64,000 nt of DNA. Origin: Triticum aestivum (lineage: Eukaryota; Streptophyta; Magnoliopsida; Poales; Poaceae). The notes beneath the pieces were generated by a model that was not told where the DNA came from, made no database searches, and saw only the letters and a list, made by a program, of their open reading frames with translations. The stretch is from NCBI RefSeq assembly GCF_018294505.1, contig NC_057795.1:516032795-516096794 (forward strand). Direction: 5' to 3'. Below, piece after piece: positions 12,215 to 24,199 of the stretch (the first letter of the stretch is position 1; every line of letters begins with the position of its first letter). Both the position numbers and the translations under genes were made by a program.

Positions 12215-13465
12215 ATGGTCATAGTTGCCCCGTGGACTGAACCTTTCCTGGCCTACCTAAATAGGCAGGAGCTCCCCGAGGACCAAAATGAATCACGCTG
12301 CATCGTCTGCCGTTCTAAGGCTTACAAGGTCCACGAAGGCGAACTCTACAAGAAAAGTGCTACCGGAGTGCTCCAAAGATGCATCTCCGAAGAGGAAGGG
12401 CGGCAGCTCTTGGATGAAATACATGCCGGACTGGGCGAGCACCACGCCGTGGCTCGAGCACTAGTCAGCAAGGCCTTCCGTATAGGCTTTTATTGGCCGA
12501 CGGACCGAGCAGACGCACAGGACCTTGTCCGACACTGCGTTGGTTGCCAGCTCTACACCAATCAGAGTCATATGCCCCCTACCGCTCTCCAAACAATCCC
12601 CATAACTTGGCCCTTCACGGTCTGGGGGCTGGATATGGTCGGACCTCTTAAAGGGGGAAGCCATAAGAAAAAAATACTTATTCGTCACGGTGGACAAGTT
12701 CACCAAATGGATAGAAGCCAAACCAGTCAAAATGGCCGAATCCGTACCAGTCATAGACTTCATATCCGGGGTCGTACACCAATACGGCGTCCCTCATAGC
12801 ATCATCACTGATAATGGCTCCAATTTCACAGCCGATGAAGTGAAAACTTGGTGCGGCAAAATGGGCATTAAGCTCGATTACGCTTCCGTCTACCATCCCC
12901 AAACAAACGGCCAGGTCGAACGGGCAAACGGTCTCATCATGAGCGGCATCAAACCCAGACTAGTGCGATCTTTGACAGAGTCAGATACGCACTGGGTCGA
13001 GGAGCTCAACTCCGTGCTCTGGGGGTTGCGGACCACGCAGAATCGCACCACCGGATACACACCATTTTTTATGGTGTACGGCACGGAAGCAGTACTACCC
13101 TGCGACATAATACACGATTCGCCACGTGTACGCATGTATGAAGAGAAGGAAGCCGAATTAGATCGGCAGGATAACTTGGATGCCCTGGAGGAGGAGCGCG
13201 ACGTCGCAAAAGCCCGCTCCACATTCTATCAACAACAGGCTCGATGATACCAAAGCAGAGAAGTACGGGCCAAAACTTACAATATTGGCGAACTCGTTCT
13301 ACGCCTACCAGAGAAGAAGAAGGACAAGCTCAAACCCAAGTGGGAAGGTCCCTTCGTCATTGACAAAGTTCTCACCGGAGGAGCGTACCGCTTATGTAAT
13401 GCATCCGATAACAGACTTGAGTCGAACCCATGGAACGCGGCAAGACTCCAGAGATTCTGCGCCTA
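12215..13465 (+). pseudogene. Integrase of Fatima-like pol, one frameshift
   Basis: The zinc-binding HHCC region is visible (ATGVLQRCISEEEGR, HAGLGEHHAVARALVSKAF, VRHCVGCQ). The catalytic core starts with WGLDMVGPL. A frameshift at about 12670-12690 (an A-rich run) moves the frame to 12690-13247, which holds the second Asp in ITDNGSNF and the Glu in NGQVERANG. After another break near 13245 the C-terminal GPY-like part reads LKPKWEGPFVID and ends about 13465. All three DDE residues are present but split between frames. A helper element could supply integrase in trans. Confidence 0.85.
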
Positions 13466-14393
13466 ACGCCGAACTCAATGTTCGTCTCCTTACTCCCTCC
13501 CTTTTATTTATGCTCCATCCCTTTTCCTTATTCAACTTTTCTTCCTCTTCACACAACATATTTAATATAGTATGGACTTCCAGATAATTCCAGCCGCACT
13601 ATGTGTGTAAGCAGCACCTGGGGGCTTCCTATATGGAAGCTAAAAATAATTATTCTAATGGCTTTTCGCCCATCACATGTGCATTTCTTTTCCACATGTG
13701 CCTTTTCTTCACCATTATATCCATCGATATGACTTAAGATGTGGCCAAGCTGGGTTGCCTGGCTCTTGTGTTTATGCCCTACGTTCCCGTTAATTCGGCT
13801 AGGGCATAAGGGGAGCACCTCTGCGATTGTTACTGCCGGTTCAGCCGGATGTGTACCTCAGATTGGATGAAGCCGAAAGCTAGTTTCCTTAAGAGAATAT
13901 TCGGTCTGTGAACAAAAGATGTATTCGTTTATTACAACATAAATCCCCAGAAGTCTTGTATCCTGCGCCATTGTTCGCAGTCCGGACATGTGCATTGTCG
14001 CATGCGTACCTAGGGAAAGGAACCCCTAACGGAACTATTCTCCCTGGAAGATGTTTCTTACTATCCATGTAATATAACATACCTAGTTGGGTACTTGTCT
14101 GTTCAAGCACTTATGACCCCTACGCCTGGTTTCCACGCATACCCCGGTTTTGTATAACTGAGTGGGTATTCGGACACACCCCAGACTGTAGTATCCGGGG
14201 GCTGAAGCGAAAAGGTCCGCCATGACAAATGATTTTAATCCGGCTAGGGGCTACTTATGCCCATCGAATTATGCAGTCACCTAGACTGACTATATTCCTC
14301 CTCTATACCATCCAGCAGGCTATCTAGCTTACAATCCTATTGAGAATACTTGGCGGCTAACGCTACCTGGTCATATACCAGACTTACGGGAAT
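13466..14393. other. Non-coding 3' region of the Fatima-like element
   Basis: About 0.9 kb between integrase and the antisense gene. Short scattered frames only. The motif pattern is that of a transcribed 3' untranslated region with several CCGGA repeats shared with the LTR. I see no gene here. Confidence 0.6.
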
Positions 14394-16292
14394 TTATTGC
14401 CCATCGGGCCCCACCGGTCCTACTTCGGCCCTATGGTTCGGGTCTAGCCTGGTGTAGCACGTCTTCACCATAGCCCAGGCTTCTCTTGCACCTTGCCGGC
14501 AAGCTGACACCTTCCACAATCGGAAGCGCCGCCGTGCTCCTTGAAGCATATCCAAAAGCTCCCCCATGCCATTCGGCAGGGAACTTGTTGGCCACAAGGC
14601 TTGAGCAACGCCGTGCATCACCCGCCGAGCTCGCTCGTGCAACTGCGAAAGGTCTTGTAGCAAATCGCCCGTAGATGAGGGCATCTCCTCCCCGGGGCGA
14701 CCCGTTAACATTCATACAAGCAAAATTCTTTCAATATACTTCCTCGCCGAACTATAATATAGTTCGTCTGGATACTTACCATAAATTCCGCATCGAAGCC
14801 TTTTGTTCTCCTTCAGGGAGTCCGCCAGCTGAGCGCGGACGTCCTTCAATTCTACGTCTAGCCGAAAATTGGCATCTTGAAGATTGTTCTTCTCCTGCCT
14901 AACTTGCATAAGAATGTGCTCGCCGGCCTTTAGCTACCTTTTGAGATGCGAGTTGTCATTCGTTACGCCCTCCGGATTCACCCCGGGATTGTCTGCAGAA
15001 TTCTCTGTTAGACTTGTTATATGAATCATTTAATACCTGGTGCATCTTCGTACAATTGAGACAAACGTTACCAGATGAGGCCTTTTGGGATTCCTCTAAC
15101 TTGGCACCCGTGTCCCTCACCTGGGCCTTGCATTCCTCTAGCTCCCGAGCCAATTGTTCATTCTTATCTACAAGGATCTGTGCATAAATTGATCCTTAAA
15201 ACAGTTGTTCCAACCATTTCAAGTCTCAAGGGCTACTGTTATACATACTTATCAAAATTTCTTACCCGTATATCTTTGGTATACTGGTCCGTCGCTCGGG
15301 CAAGCCCTCCTTGAGCTGCTCGGATGTATGCGTCCCCCGAATTGAAGGCATTAAATGCCTCTTCGGAGAAGATGTTGTTCCGAAGCACGGCCCTCCGGCA
15401 CCGGTGATTCATGGCGCTCTCTACTTCGGAGTTCATGGCCAATAGCATATCCGCATCCTCTGTCGGAGAACTATGCGGTACTGGCCCCGTGTCCGCCTCT
15501 GCTCTCGAAGCCAGTTCTGGAACCCGGCAGGTGGAGGCGTGATTGGTGGGATCCCCGGATATAGTCCGGCTACTCCTCTTCCTGCTAGGACACAAAGGGC
15601 GCCGTTATACTTCAAATATAATAATCACAGGACAGGTTTTTTGCTTTACCTCTGCAGCGGTGTGTCGACCCTCATTGCCTTCCTCTTGAGCCTGCCCGAT
15701 CCGGACGCCCGTGGTCGACGAGTCCCTAGGGGCTTGGCCCCGCGCTCTGACCGTTTTCTCTGCAAACAACACGACGCCTCAAGGGTAAGGCATGGCACCT
15801 GAGGGGAGTCCTCTTCAGAGGATAGGGTTTTTAGTTTGGCTTACACGCGACACAGGGAGCAGTCTGGGATAGTCGGCAATAATGGCCACTGAGGCACCAT
15901 CACAGCTCGCTTGATAAAATACCCCGTTGACAAGCTCCACGGTTATATTCGGATCTTCTTCGAGTCCTGGATTTAGGGCCCTTCCAGGGTCCTCTGGCTG
16001 CGGGGAGGGGCTGAAGATTTCTTCTACGGCCCTCCTCAGTTCCTGCTCAGAAACATCGATGTGGGTAATCTTAGCAGAGAGTGCTAAAGTAAGTGAAGCA
16101 GGGAAAGGAATGACGACTTACCCACTCTGGGGGGTTGTACATGGAGAATCCGTCCCGCGGTTTAATGTTAAGGAATTCTTCCTCTTCTCCTTTGTATAAA
16201 CTGGACAATATCCTTGCGAGAGTAGTGGCGGAGTCCGGACCCTTACGGCCGCAGCGAGGAGAGTGAGCAGAAGAGCTGCGACGACCGGCCAT
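14394..16292 (-). pseudogene. Antisense multi-exon gene of the Fatima-like element
   Basis: The minus-strand ATG at 16292 opens exon 1 (MAGRRSSSAHSPRCGRKGPD...), exactly 57 codons, ending at 16122 just before a GTAAGT donor. Further coding blocks follow: an acidic exon around 16050-15855 (FSPSPQPEDPG type) ending near a GTAAGC donor, a basic block after a TTTGCAG acceptor near 15761, a block at 15595-15239 with MLLAMNSEVESAMNHR and RATDQYTKDIRV, and coiled-coil pieces at 15153-14956 (MARELEECKAQVRD) and 14909-14712. The last block at 14711-14394 holds DLSQLHERARRVMHGVAQAL. The chain resembles the coiled-coil antisense genes of Tat-type gypsy elements. Exon limits other than the first donor are approximate. 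No known biochemical role. Confidence 0.6.
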
Positions 16293-16629
16293 GTTGGAAT
16301 GGTTTTTTCTGGAGCGCTCTGTGGGATGCTTGCTCGAGGGGGGAGAGTGAGGTTTGGATCTGAGAATTCCCATCTCTTCAAATAGACGGCCAGCCTGAAG
16401 GATCGGGGGTGGCAAATGCAAAAATGCCTCAGCTCCTCGCATTCGCTTGACGCGTGGAGATGGTCATTATTGAGGCGCCGAATCCAAGGAGTGGAACATT
16501 GATGGGGAGCCGGACACTATTCGTCGTAGTAGGTACATTGGAGTATTCGGAGAAGGAACCCGCCTTGCAATGCTGAAGACAAGACTACGGGCCGGACTCA
16601 TCATCATTGAAGCCTGGTTCAGGGGTTAC

Positions 16630-17109
16630 TGAGGGAGTCCTGGATTAGGGGGTGTCTGGACAGACGGACTGTATACATTGTCCGGACTATTGAAGCGTGA
16701 AGATACAAGACTCAAGACTCCGTCCCGTGTCCGGATGGGACTCTCCTTTGCGTGGAAAGCAAGCTTGGCGATCCGGATATTGTTTCCTTCCTTGTAACCG
16801 ACTCCATGTAAACCCTAGCCTTCTTCGGTGTCTATATAAACCGGAGAGGTTGGTCCTTAGAAGGCCGATCACGATTACAATCATACCATCATAGGCTAGG
16901 TCTTAGGGTTTAGCCTCTACAATATCGTGGTAGATCTACTCTTGTACTACTCATTTCTTCAATATTAATCAAGAAGGAAGTAGGGTTTTACCTCCATCGA
17001 GAGGGCCCGAACCTGGGTAAACATTGCGTCCCTTGCTTCCTGTTATCATCAGCCTAAGATGCACAGATCAGGACCCCCTACCCGAGATCCGCCGGTTTTG
17101 ACACCGACA
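16630..17109 (+). repeat. 3' LTR of the Fatima-like element
   Basis: 480 bp, starts TGAGGGAGTCCTGG and ends TTTGACACCGACA, with TATATAAA at 16833-16840. The preceding GGTTCAGGGGTTAC is a weak polypurine tract. Confidence 0.93.
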
Positions 17110-17114
17110 ACGCC
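17110..17114 (+). repeat. Right target-site duplication (ACGCC)
   Basis: Exact copy of 7809-7813. Beyond it the pol-less element resumes for 125 bp before its own 3' LTR. Confidence 0.95.
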
Positions 17115-17239
17115 CACGTCCAATCAACCTCCACGCGGCAACCAAGGTCGCAGGCTGTTGGGGCCTGCGGCGCTCCGCACTTGCCCTTTCGCTTCGCTGC
17201 TAAGCCAAGTCCGAGGGCGCCTTGGGCCCGGGGGGCTAT

Positions 17240-18152
17240 TGTTGGCGTTCTGGGAACGGGGGTCCCCAGACTTGCCTGCTTGCGGCCTGCGGCGTGGCTC
17301 AAGGGGTGGCCTAGTACGGCCCATATTCATCAACTCAAGCTCAAGACCCTCGCAAGGGGCCAAGCCTCGCGGTGCAGACGACGCAACTCTTCCTCAGGAA
17401 CGGCCTCACCAGGCCAGCTCGTGAGGAGGCGGAGAGATCAAGGCAAGGGTACCTTGTGAGGTGCTCATGACGCAAGCCATGATGATCGAGACCAAGCGGG
17501 TGCCAGGTGGGCGCTAGCCTTTGCAGTGTCCTTGTTTTTTCTTTGGTGCAAAGGGGGCAAGCGCAGGCATGGAGTACCGAGGCATCAAGCAAAGGCTACC
17601 ATTTCGGTGCAACGAGACCAAGACCAGCAGAGTGGCAGGACAGAGGTCACCATGGAGCCCAAGACGGCGTCATCGCCCGTGCCTTTGGCAGCCGAAGACC
17701 AACTTTAGTCAGGATAACTTGTACTAGATGCCCCCCTTCAAAATGGCCGTTGTTGGCGCTCTTCCCGCTCAATATTTGGGAAGAGGACCAGGGCCTCTAG
17801 ATATAGGGATAGCCACCACAGTAGAGGGGGGATCTGGATCTGACCTAGAGCCAACTTGGACGGAGTAATTCCTCTCCAAGCACATCACCACAAGAACACC
17901 CCTCGGGAGGTTGTTCTTCCTCTGTACTGTTCATCATCAGCCCCTGAGGCAATCCACCACACCACCCATTGGATTAGGGTATTACACCACAATGGTGGCC
18001 CGAACCAGTATAAACCTTGCGTCCCTTGTGTTGTTCATCGTGTATCTTAGATTCTCAGCAAGGCGTTGGGACGTGGATCGGTAGAGGGAAGATCTTCGCA
18101 CGCACCCCAGAGTTCGAACCTTAAGGGTTTTGCCGGAACCCGATATCTAAGA
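17240..18152 (+). repeat. 3' LTR of the pol-less gypsy element
   Basis: Starts TGTTGGCGTTCTGGGAACGG and ends CGATATCTAAGA, 913 bp against 920 bp for the 5' copy. It follows the polypurine tract GGGCCCGGGGGGCTAT. The copia interior resumes at 18153. Confidence 0.85.
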
Positions 18153-20698
18153 GTAGCACGGTTATTCATTTAAGGAGAATAATGGTTACTCTGTTTATCT
18201 GAATAATGCCTTCAATGGTCTTGCACCTAAAATGAATGGTTTATTGAATCTCGATCGTAGTGATACACATGTTCATGCCAAAAGATATAAGATAGTAGCG
18301 ATAGTACCACCTACTTGTGGCACTTCCATTTGAGTCATATTGGTATAAAACACATGAAGAAGCTCCATGTTGATGGATCTTTGGACTCACTCATTTTTTG
18401 AAAAGTTTGAGACATGCGAACCATGTTTATTGGTATATACACATGAAGAAACTCCATTCAGATGGATCGTTGGACTCACTTGATTTTGAATCACTTGAGA
18501 CATGCAAATCATACCACATGGGCAAGATGACTGAAAATCCTCGTTTTCAGTGAGATGGAACAAGAAAGCAACTTGTTGGAAGTAATACATTTTGATGTGT
18601 GTAGTCCAATGAATGCCGAGGCACGCATTGTATATCGTTATGCTCTTACTTCACATATGATTTGAGTAGATGCTAAGTATATTTACTTGATGAAACACAA
18701 GTCTGAATTATTGAAAGGTTTCAGTAATTTCAGAGTGAAGTTGAAGATCGTCATGACAAGAGGATAAAATGTCTATGATATGATCATAGAGATGAATATC
18801 TGAGTTACGAATTTGGTACACAATTAAGACATTGTGGAAATTGTTTCACAACTAATGCCGCCTGGAACACCATAATGTGATGGTGTGTCCGAAGATCATA
18901 GCTGCACCCTGTTGGATGTGGTGCATACCATGATGTCTCTTATCGAATTACCACTATCGTTTATGGGTTAGGCATTAGAGATAGCCACATTCACTTTAAA
19001 TAGGGCACCACCTAATTTCGTTGAGATGCCATCGTATGAACTATGGTTTAGAGAACGCTAAGCTGTCGTTTCTTAAAAGTTTGAGGCTGCGACGGTTATG
19101 TGGAAAAGTTTCAGGCTGATAAGCTCGAACCCAAAGCGGATAAATGCATCTTCATAGGACACCCAAAACAGGTGGGTATACCTCCTATCTCAGATCCGGA
19201 AGCAAAAGTGATTGTTTCTATAAATAGGTCCTTTCTCGAGGAAAAGTTTCTCTCGAAAGAATTGAATGGGAGGATGGTGGAGACTTGGTGACGGTAATCC
19301 TGTCTTGGAGGTCATGTTGCTAGACAACAATGAACCTACGAGCTATGGATAAGCGATTGTGGGCCCAGATTCTGACGAATGGCTCGAGGCCATAAAATCT
19401 GAGAGAGGATCCATGTATGAAAAGAAAGTGTAGACTTTGGAAGAACTACTTGATGGTCGTAAGGCTAGTGGGTACAGATGGATTTTAAAAGGAAGACGGA
19501 CAATGATGGTAAGTGTCACCATTAAGAAAGCTTGACTTGTCGCTAAGATGTTTTCCGACAAGTTCAAGGAGTTGACTATGATGAGACTTTCTCACTCATA
19601 GCGATGCTAAGAGTCTGTTGGAATTATATTAGCACTTACTGCATTATTTATGGAATCTTGCAGATAGGATGTCAAAACATTGTTTCCTCGATGATTTTCT
19701 TAAGGAAAGGTTGTATGTGATACAACCACAAGATTTTGTCAGTCCTGAAAGATGCTAACAAGTATGCAAAGCTCCAACAATCCTTCTAAGGACTGGAGTA
19801 AGTAAGCATCTCGGAGTTGGAATATACGCTTTGATGAGTTGATCAACGATTTTGGGTTTATACAAAGTTTATGAGAAACTTGTATTTCCAAAGAAGTGAG
19901 TGGGAGCACTATAGAATTTCTGATGAGTATATGTTGTTGATATATTGTTGAACGGAAATGATGTAGAATTTCTGGAAAGCATATAGGGTTGTTTGAAAAG
20001 TGGTTTTTCAATGGAAAACCTGGATTAAGCTACTTGAACATTGAGCATCAAGATATATAAGGATAGATCAAAAACGCTTAATAGTACTTTCAAATGAATA
20101 CATACCATGACAAGATTTTGAAGGATTTCAAATTGATCGGCAAAGAAGGAGTTCCTGGCTGTGTTATAAGGTGTGAGTATTGATTAAGACTTAAGATCTG
20201 ACAATGGTAGAAGAGAGAAAGGACGAAGGTCATCCCCTATGCTTTAGACATAGGATCTATAGTATGTTGTGTTGTGTACCGCACCTAAAGTGTGCCTTGC
20301 CATGAGTCAGTCAAGGGGTACAAAAGTGATACAGGAATGGATCACAGGACGGCGGTCAAAGTTATCCTTAGTAACTAGTAGACTAAGGAATTTTTCTCGA
20401 TTATGGAGGTGGTAAAAGAGTTCGTCGTAAAGGGTTACGTCGATGCAAACTTTCACACTAATCCGGATGACTCTGAGTAGTAAATCTGATTCGTATAGTA
20501 AAGCAGTTATTTGGAATAGTTCCAAATGGCGCGTGGTAGCTGCATCTACAAGATGACATAGAGATTTGTAAAGCACACACGGATCTGAAAGGTTCAGACC
20601 TGCTGACTAATAAACTCTCACAAGCAAGATATGATCAAACCCAATGGGTGGTGGATTCATTACAATCACATAGTGATGTGAACTAGATTATTGACTCT
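18153..20698 (+). pseudogene. copia pol remnant (integrase to RNase H)
   Basis: This is the continuation of the copia interior after the nested gypsy-type element. Recognisable pieces in order: a GAG-pre-integrase-like block around 18330-18520 (HLSHIGIKHMKKL type), the end of integrase at 19100-19291 (DKCIFIGHPK, then FLEEKFLSKE), an RT start around 19375-19600 (WLEAIKSERGSMYEKK, then KKA-LVAKMF), and RNase H-like remnants up to about 20690. Stops and frameshifts occur every few dozen codons. The integrase DDE triad and the RT YVDD motif are not readable in one frame. The copy could only be moved in trans, and with mutated LTR ends even that is unlikely. Confidence 0.7.
18341..18520 (+). repeat. 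90-bp tandem duplication inside the copia pol remnant
   Basis: The block beginning TGGTATAAAACACATGAAGA at 18341 recurs at 18431 as TGGTATATACACATGAAGAA, giving two units of about 90 bp with roughly 80% identity by eye. Both contain the CTCCAT..TGATGGATC..TTGGACTCACT pattern. It is a local duplication in non-functional sequence. Confidence 0.7.
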
Positions 20699-20714
20699 AG
20701 TGCAAGTGGGAGAC
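20699..20714 (+). other. Polypurine tract of the copia element
   Basis: A purine-rich stretch (AGTGCAAGTGGGAGAC) directly precedes the 3' LTR start at 20715, where plus-strand DNA synthesis would have been primed. Confidence 0.65.
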
Positions 20715-23700
20715 TATTGGAAATATGCCCTAGAGGCAATAATAAATTGGTTATTATTATATTTCCTTGTTCAAGATAATTGTCAATTATTCATGCTACA
20801 ATTGTATTAACCGGAAACCGTAATACATGTGTGAATACATGGACCACAATATGTCCCTAGTGAGCCTCTAGTTGACTAGATCGTTAATCAATAGATGGTT
20901 GTGGTTTCTTGACCATGGACATTGGATGTCGTTGATAACGGGATCACATCATTAGGAGAATGATGTGATGGACAAGACCCAATCCTAAGCATAGCACAAG
21001 ATCATGTAGTTCATTTGGTAGAGCTTTTCTAATGTCAAGTATCATTTCCTTAGACCATGAGATTGTGCAACTCCTGGATACCGTAGGAATGCTTTGGGTG
21101 TATCAAATGTCACAACGTAACTGGGTGACTATAAAGGAGCACTAGAGGTATCTCCGAAAGTGTCTGTTGGGTTGGCACGAATCGTGACTGGGTTTTGTCA
21201 CTCCGTATGACGGAGAGGTATCTCTGGGCCCACTCGGAAATGCATCATCATAATGAGCTCAACGTGACTAAGGAGTTAGCCACGGGATCATGCGTTACGG
21301 AACGAGTAAAGAGACTTGCCGGTAACGAGATTGTACGAGGTACGGGGATACCGATGATGGAATCTCGGGCAAGTAACATACCGATGGACAAAGGGAATTG
21401 TATACGGGATTGATTGAATCCCCGACATAGTGGTTCATCCAATGAGATCATCGTGGAACATGTGGGAGCCAATATGGGTATCTAGATCCCGCTATTGGTT
21501 ATTGGCCGGAGAGGTATCTCGGTTATGTCCGCATGGTTCCCGAACCCGTCTGGTCTACACACTTAAGGTTCAGTGACGCTAGAGTTGTAATGGGAATAGT
21601 ATGTGGTTACCGAAGGTTGTTCGGAGTCCCGGATGAGATCCCGGATGTGATGAGGAACTCCGGAATAGTCAGGAGGTGAAGATCGATATATTGTATGAAG
21701 GGTATTGGAGTCCGAAAGTGTTCCGGAGGTACCGGGCTATGGCCAGCATGATAGAAAGGTGTTTTCGGGTGGCCCGACAAGTGTTGCAGGGCCTCATGGG
21801 CCAAGGGGAGGGGGCAAACCAGCACACTAAGGGGATGTGCGCCCCACACCCTTTTCCCACATTGCTTGGGGAGGTGGGGCGCCTCCACCTGGCTTGGGAG
21901 GCAAGCCTCTACCTGCTTGGCTTGGGGGGCAAGTCTCCCTAGGGTTTCCCTAGGGAAATCCAATCTGCCCTAGCCGCCGCCCCCCTAGGGGAAACCCTAG
22001 GGTGCTGATACGTCTCCAACGTATCTATATATTTTGATTGCTCCATGCTACTTTATCTACTGTTTTAGGCAATATTGGGCTTTATTATCCACTTTTATAT
22101 TATTTTTGGGACTAACCTATTAACCGGAGGCCGAGCCTAGATTTGCTGTTTTATGCCTATTTTAGTGTTTCGAGGAAAAGGAATATCAGACGGAGTCAAA
22201 ACGGAACGAAATCAACTGGAGAAGTTATTTTTGGAAGGAAAGCCGCCCGATGGACTTGGAGTGCACGTCAGGAAAGAAGGGAGGTGCTCACGAAGGTGGG
22301 GGGCGCACCCACCCCCTGGGGCACGCCCCCCTGCCTCATGGCCCCCCCTTCGGTCCACCGACGTACCCCTTTCACCCATATATACCTACGTACCCTAAAA
22401 CTTCGAGAATGGAAGATAGATCAGGAGTTCCACCGCCGCAAGCCTCCAGATCCACGAAAAACCAATCGGGACCCTGTTCCGGCACCCTGCCGGAGGGGGG
22501 ATCCTTCACCGGTGGCCATCTTCATCATCCCGGCGCTATCCATGACGAGGAGGGAGTAGTTCACCCTCGGGGCTGAGGGTATGTACCAGTAGCTATGTGT
22601 TTGATCTCTCTCTCGTGTTCTCTCTCGTGTTCCCTCTATGGCACGATCTTGATGTATCCCGAGCTTTGCTATTGTAGTTGGATCTTTTGATGTTTCTCCC
22701 CCTCTACTCTCTTGTGATAAATTGAGTTTTCCCCTTTGAAGTTATCTTATCGGATTGATTCTTTTATGAGAACACTTGATGTATGTCTTGCGTGGGATAA
22801 CCGTGGTGACAATGGGTTATTCTATTGATCCACTTGATGTATGTTTTTGTGATCAACTTGCGGGTTTCGTGACATTGGGAACCTATGCATAGGGGTTGGC
22901 ACACGTTCTTGACTCTCCGGTAGTAGCTTAGGGGCACTCTTTGAAGTACTTTTATGTTGGTTGGATGAATCTGAGATTGTGTGACGCATATCGTATAATC
23001 ATGCCCACGGATACTTGAGGTGACAATGGAGTATCTAGGTGACATTAGGGTTTTGGTTGATTTGTGTCTTAAGGTGTTATTCTAGTATGAACTCTTTTAT
23101 AGATCGATCCAAAAGAATAACTTTGAGGTGGTTTCGTACCCTACCATAATCTCTACGTTTGTTCTCCACTATTAGTGGCTTTGGAGTGACTCTTTGTTGC
23201 ATGTTAAGGGCTTGTTATATGATCTATCTATGTTATTATTGTTGAGAGAACTTGCACTAGTGAAAGTATGAACCCTAGGCCTTGTTTCCTATCATTGCTA
23301 TACCATTTACGCTCAGTTTTACCACTTGTTACCTTGCTGTTTTTACAATTTCAGATTACAAATACCTTTATCTACTATCTATTTTGCACTTGTATCACCA
23401 TCTCTTCGCCGAACTAGTGCACCTATACAATTTACCATTGTATTGGGTGTGTTGGGGACACAAGAGACTCTTTGTTATTTGGTTGCAGGGTTGTTTGAGA
23501 GAGACCATCTTCATCCTACGCCTCCTACGAATTGATAAACCTTAGGTCATCCACTTGAGGGAAATTTGCTACTGTCCTACAAACCTATGCACTTGCAGGC
23601 CCAACAACGTCTACAAGAAGAAGGTTGTGTAGTAGACATCAGGCGCCTCCTCCTCCCCCCTTCCCCCTATATATATTTAGGGAGAGAGAGGGCAGCCGCA

Positions 23701-24113
23701 CCCTTACACGCCCTGGTGCTGCCCTTCCTCTCCTTCCTAGACCTCTTCCTCCTCCGTAGTGCTTGGCGAATCCCTGCCGGAGAACCACGAGCTCCACCAC
23801 CACCACACCGTCGTGCTGCCAGAGTTCTCCCTCAACTTCTTCTCTCCCCTTGCTGGATCAAGAAGGAGGAGACGTCCCCGGGCTATACGTGTGTTGAACG
23901 CGGAGGTGCCGTCCGTTCGGCACTTGGATTGGATCTTCCGCGATTTGAATCGCCGTGAGTACGACTCCATGAACCGCATTCTTGTAACGCTTCCACTTAG
24001 TGATCTTCAAGGGTATGAAGATGCACTCCCTCCTCTCTCTCATTGCTAGCATCTCCTAGATTGATCTTGGTGATACGTAGGATTTTTTTGTATTATTACT
24101 ACGTTCCCCAACT
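20715..24113 (+). repeat. Copia 3' LTR, interrupted by a solo LTR
   Basis: The LTR starts TATTGGAAATATGCCC (expected TGTTGG) and ends CCCCAACT (expected CCCCAACA). Removing the nested 1636-bp solo LTR plus one 5-bp target copy leaves about 1758 bp, close to the roughly 1.8 kb usual for this group. A TATA-like TATATATAT lies at 23668-23677, just downstream of the nested insertion, so that insertion fell immediately upstream of the LTR promoter. A short open stretch follows around 23760-24050, typical of R/U5 in this family. The sequence right of 24113 is an unrelated minus-strand gypsy. Confidence 0.85.
22006..23641 (+). mobile_element. Solo LTR of a gypsy (Athila-like) family
   Basis: A 1636-bp segment starting TGATACGTCTCC and ending GTAGACATCA (TG...CA) sits inside the copia LTR. 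It is flanked by GGTGC (22001-22005) and GGCGC (23642-23646), a 5-bp target duplication with one transition. There is no interior domain or second LTR, so it is a solo LTR left by LTR-LTR recombination. A TATA-like motif lies near 22378-22384. The first part resembles the LTR of the minus-strand Athila-like element at 56942-58154, but the second half and the end are different. Confidence 0.85.
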
Positions 24114-24199
24114 GTTTCATCCTCAGATAACTCACCCCGGGTCATGTAAGCCAAATATGGAACAGTCCAATCAGGGATAGCACAAAGAGCCGCCACCCA

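Larger units (their letters stand above)
7814..17109 (+). mobile_element. Full-length Fatima-like gypsy retrotransposon, 9296 bp, inactive
   Basis: Two 480-bp LTRs (7814-8293 and 16630-17109) and an exact 5-bp target duplication ACGCC define the unit. The interior reads gag, protease, RT, RNase H, integrase, the Ty3/gypsy order, followed by a 3 kb stretch with an antisense gene before the 3' LTR. I counted 27 differences between the LTRs. Assuming the commonly used grass LTR rate of about 1.3e-8 per site per year, this is roughly two million years. The 5' LTR begins TA rather than TG, and pol has several breaks, so it is not autonomous now. The LTR opening (GAGGGAGTCCTGGATTAGGG) is what I remember as Fatima; treat the name as tentative. 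Confidence 0.93.
1460..18152 (+). mobile_element. Pol-less gypsy-type LTR retrotransposon with gag-like and antisense genes
   Basis: LTRs at 1460-2379 and 17240-18152 enclose an interior split by the Fatima-like element. The native interior is 2380-7813 plus 17115-17239. It contains a gag-like frame, a noncoding stretch and a long antisense gene, but no protease, RT, RNase H or integrase, so the element is non-autonomous. A polypurine tract (CCCGGGGGGCTAT, about 17227-17239) precedes the 3' LTR. The copia target sites, GCAGT (1455-1459) and GTAGC (18153-18157), match at 3 of 5 bases and differ by transitions, as expected for an old insertion in methylated DNA. About 33 differences in some 580 aligned LTR bases were counted by eye. 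I cannot name the family with confidence. Confidence 0.85.
1..24113 (+). mobile_element. BARE/WIS/Angela-like copia retrotransposon, 3' part, decayed and twice interrupted
   Basis: Only the interior and the 3' LTR lie in the window; the 5' LTR is left of base 1. Interior sequence is 1-1459 and 18153-20714, split by a gypsy-type element, and the 3' LTR is 20715-24113, split by a solo LTR. The order gag remnant, integrase end, RT remnant, polypurine tract, LTR fits a Ty1/copia element read on the plus strand. The LTR opening (ATTGGAAATATGCCCTAGAG) and its end near CTACGTTCCCCAAC are characteristic of the BARE/WIS/Angela group as I remember it. Both visible LTR termini are mutated (TA instead of TG at the start, CT instead of CA at the end), and no open frame survives, so the copy is dead. 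Exact family assignment needs a repeat-library search. Confidence 0.85.

Noticed and set aside
23566..24049. Overlapping frames in the copia LTR end
   Set aside because: Typical of R/U5 sequence in this LTR family; not a separate gene.
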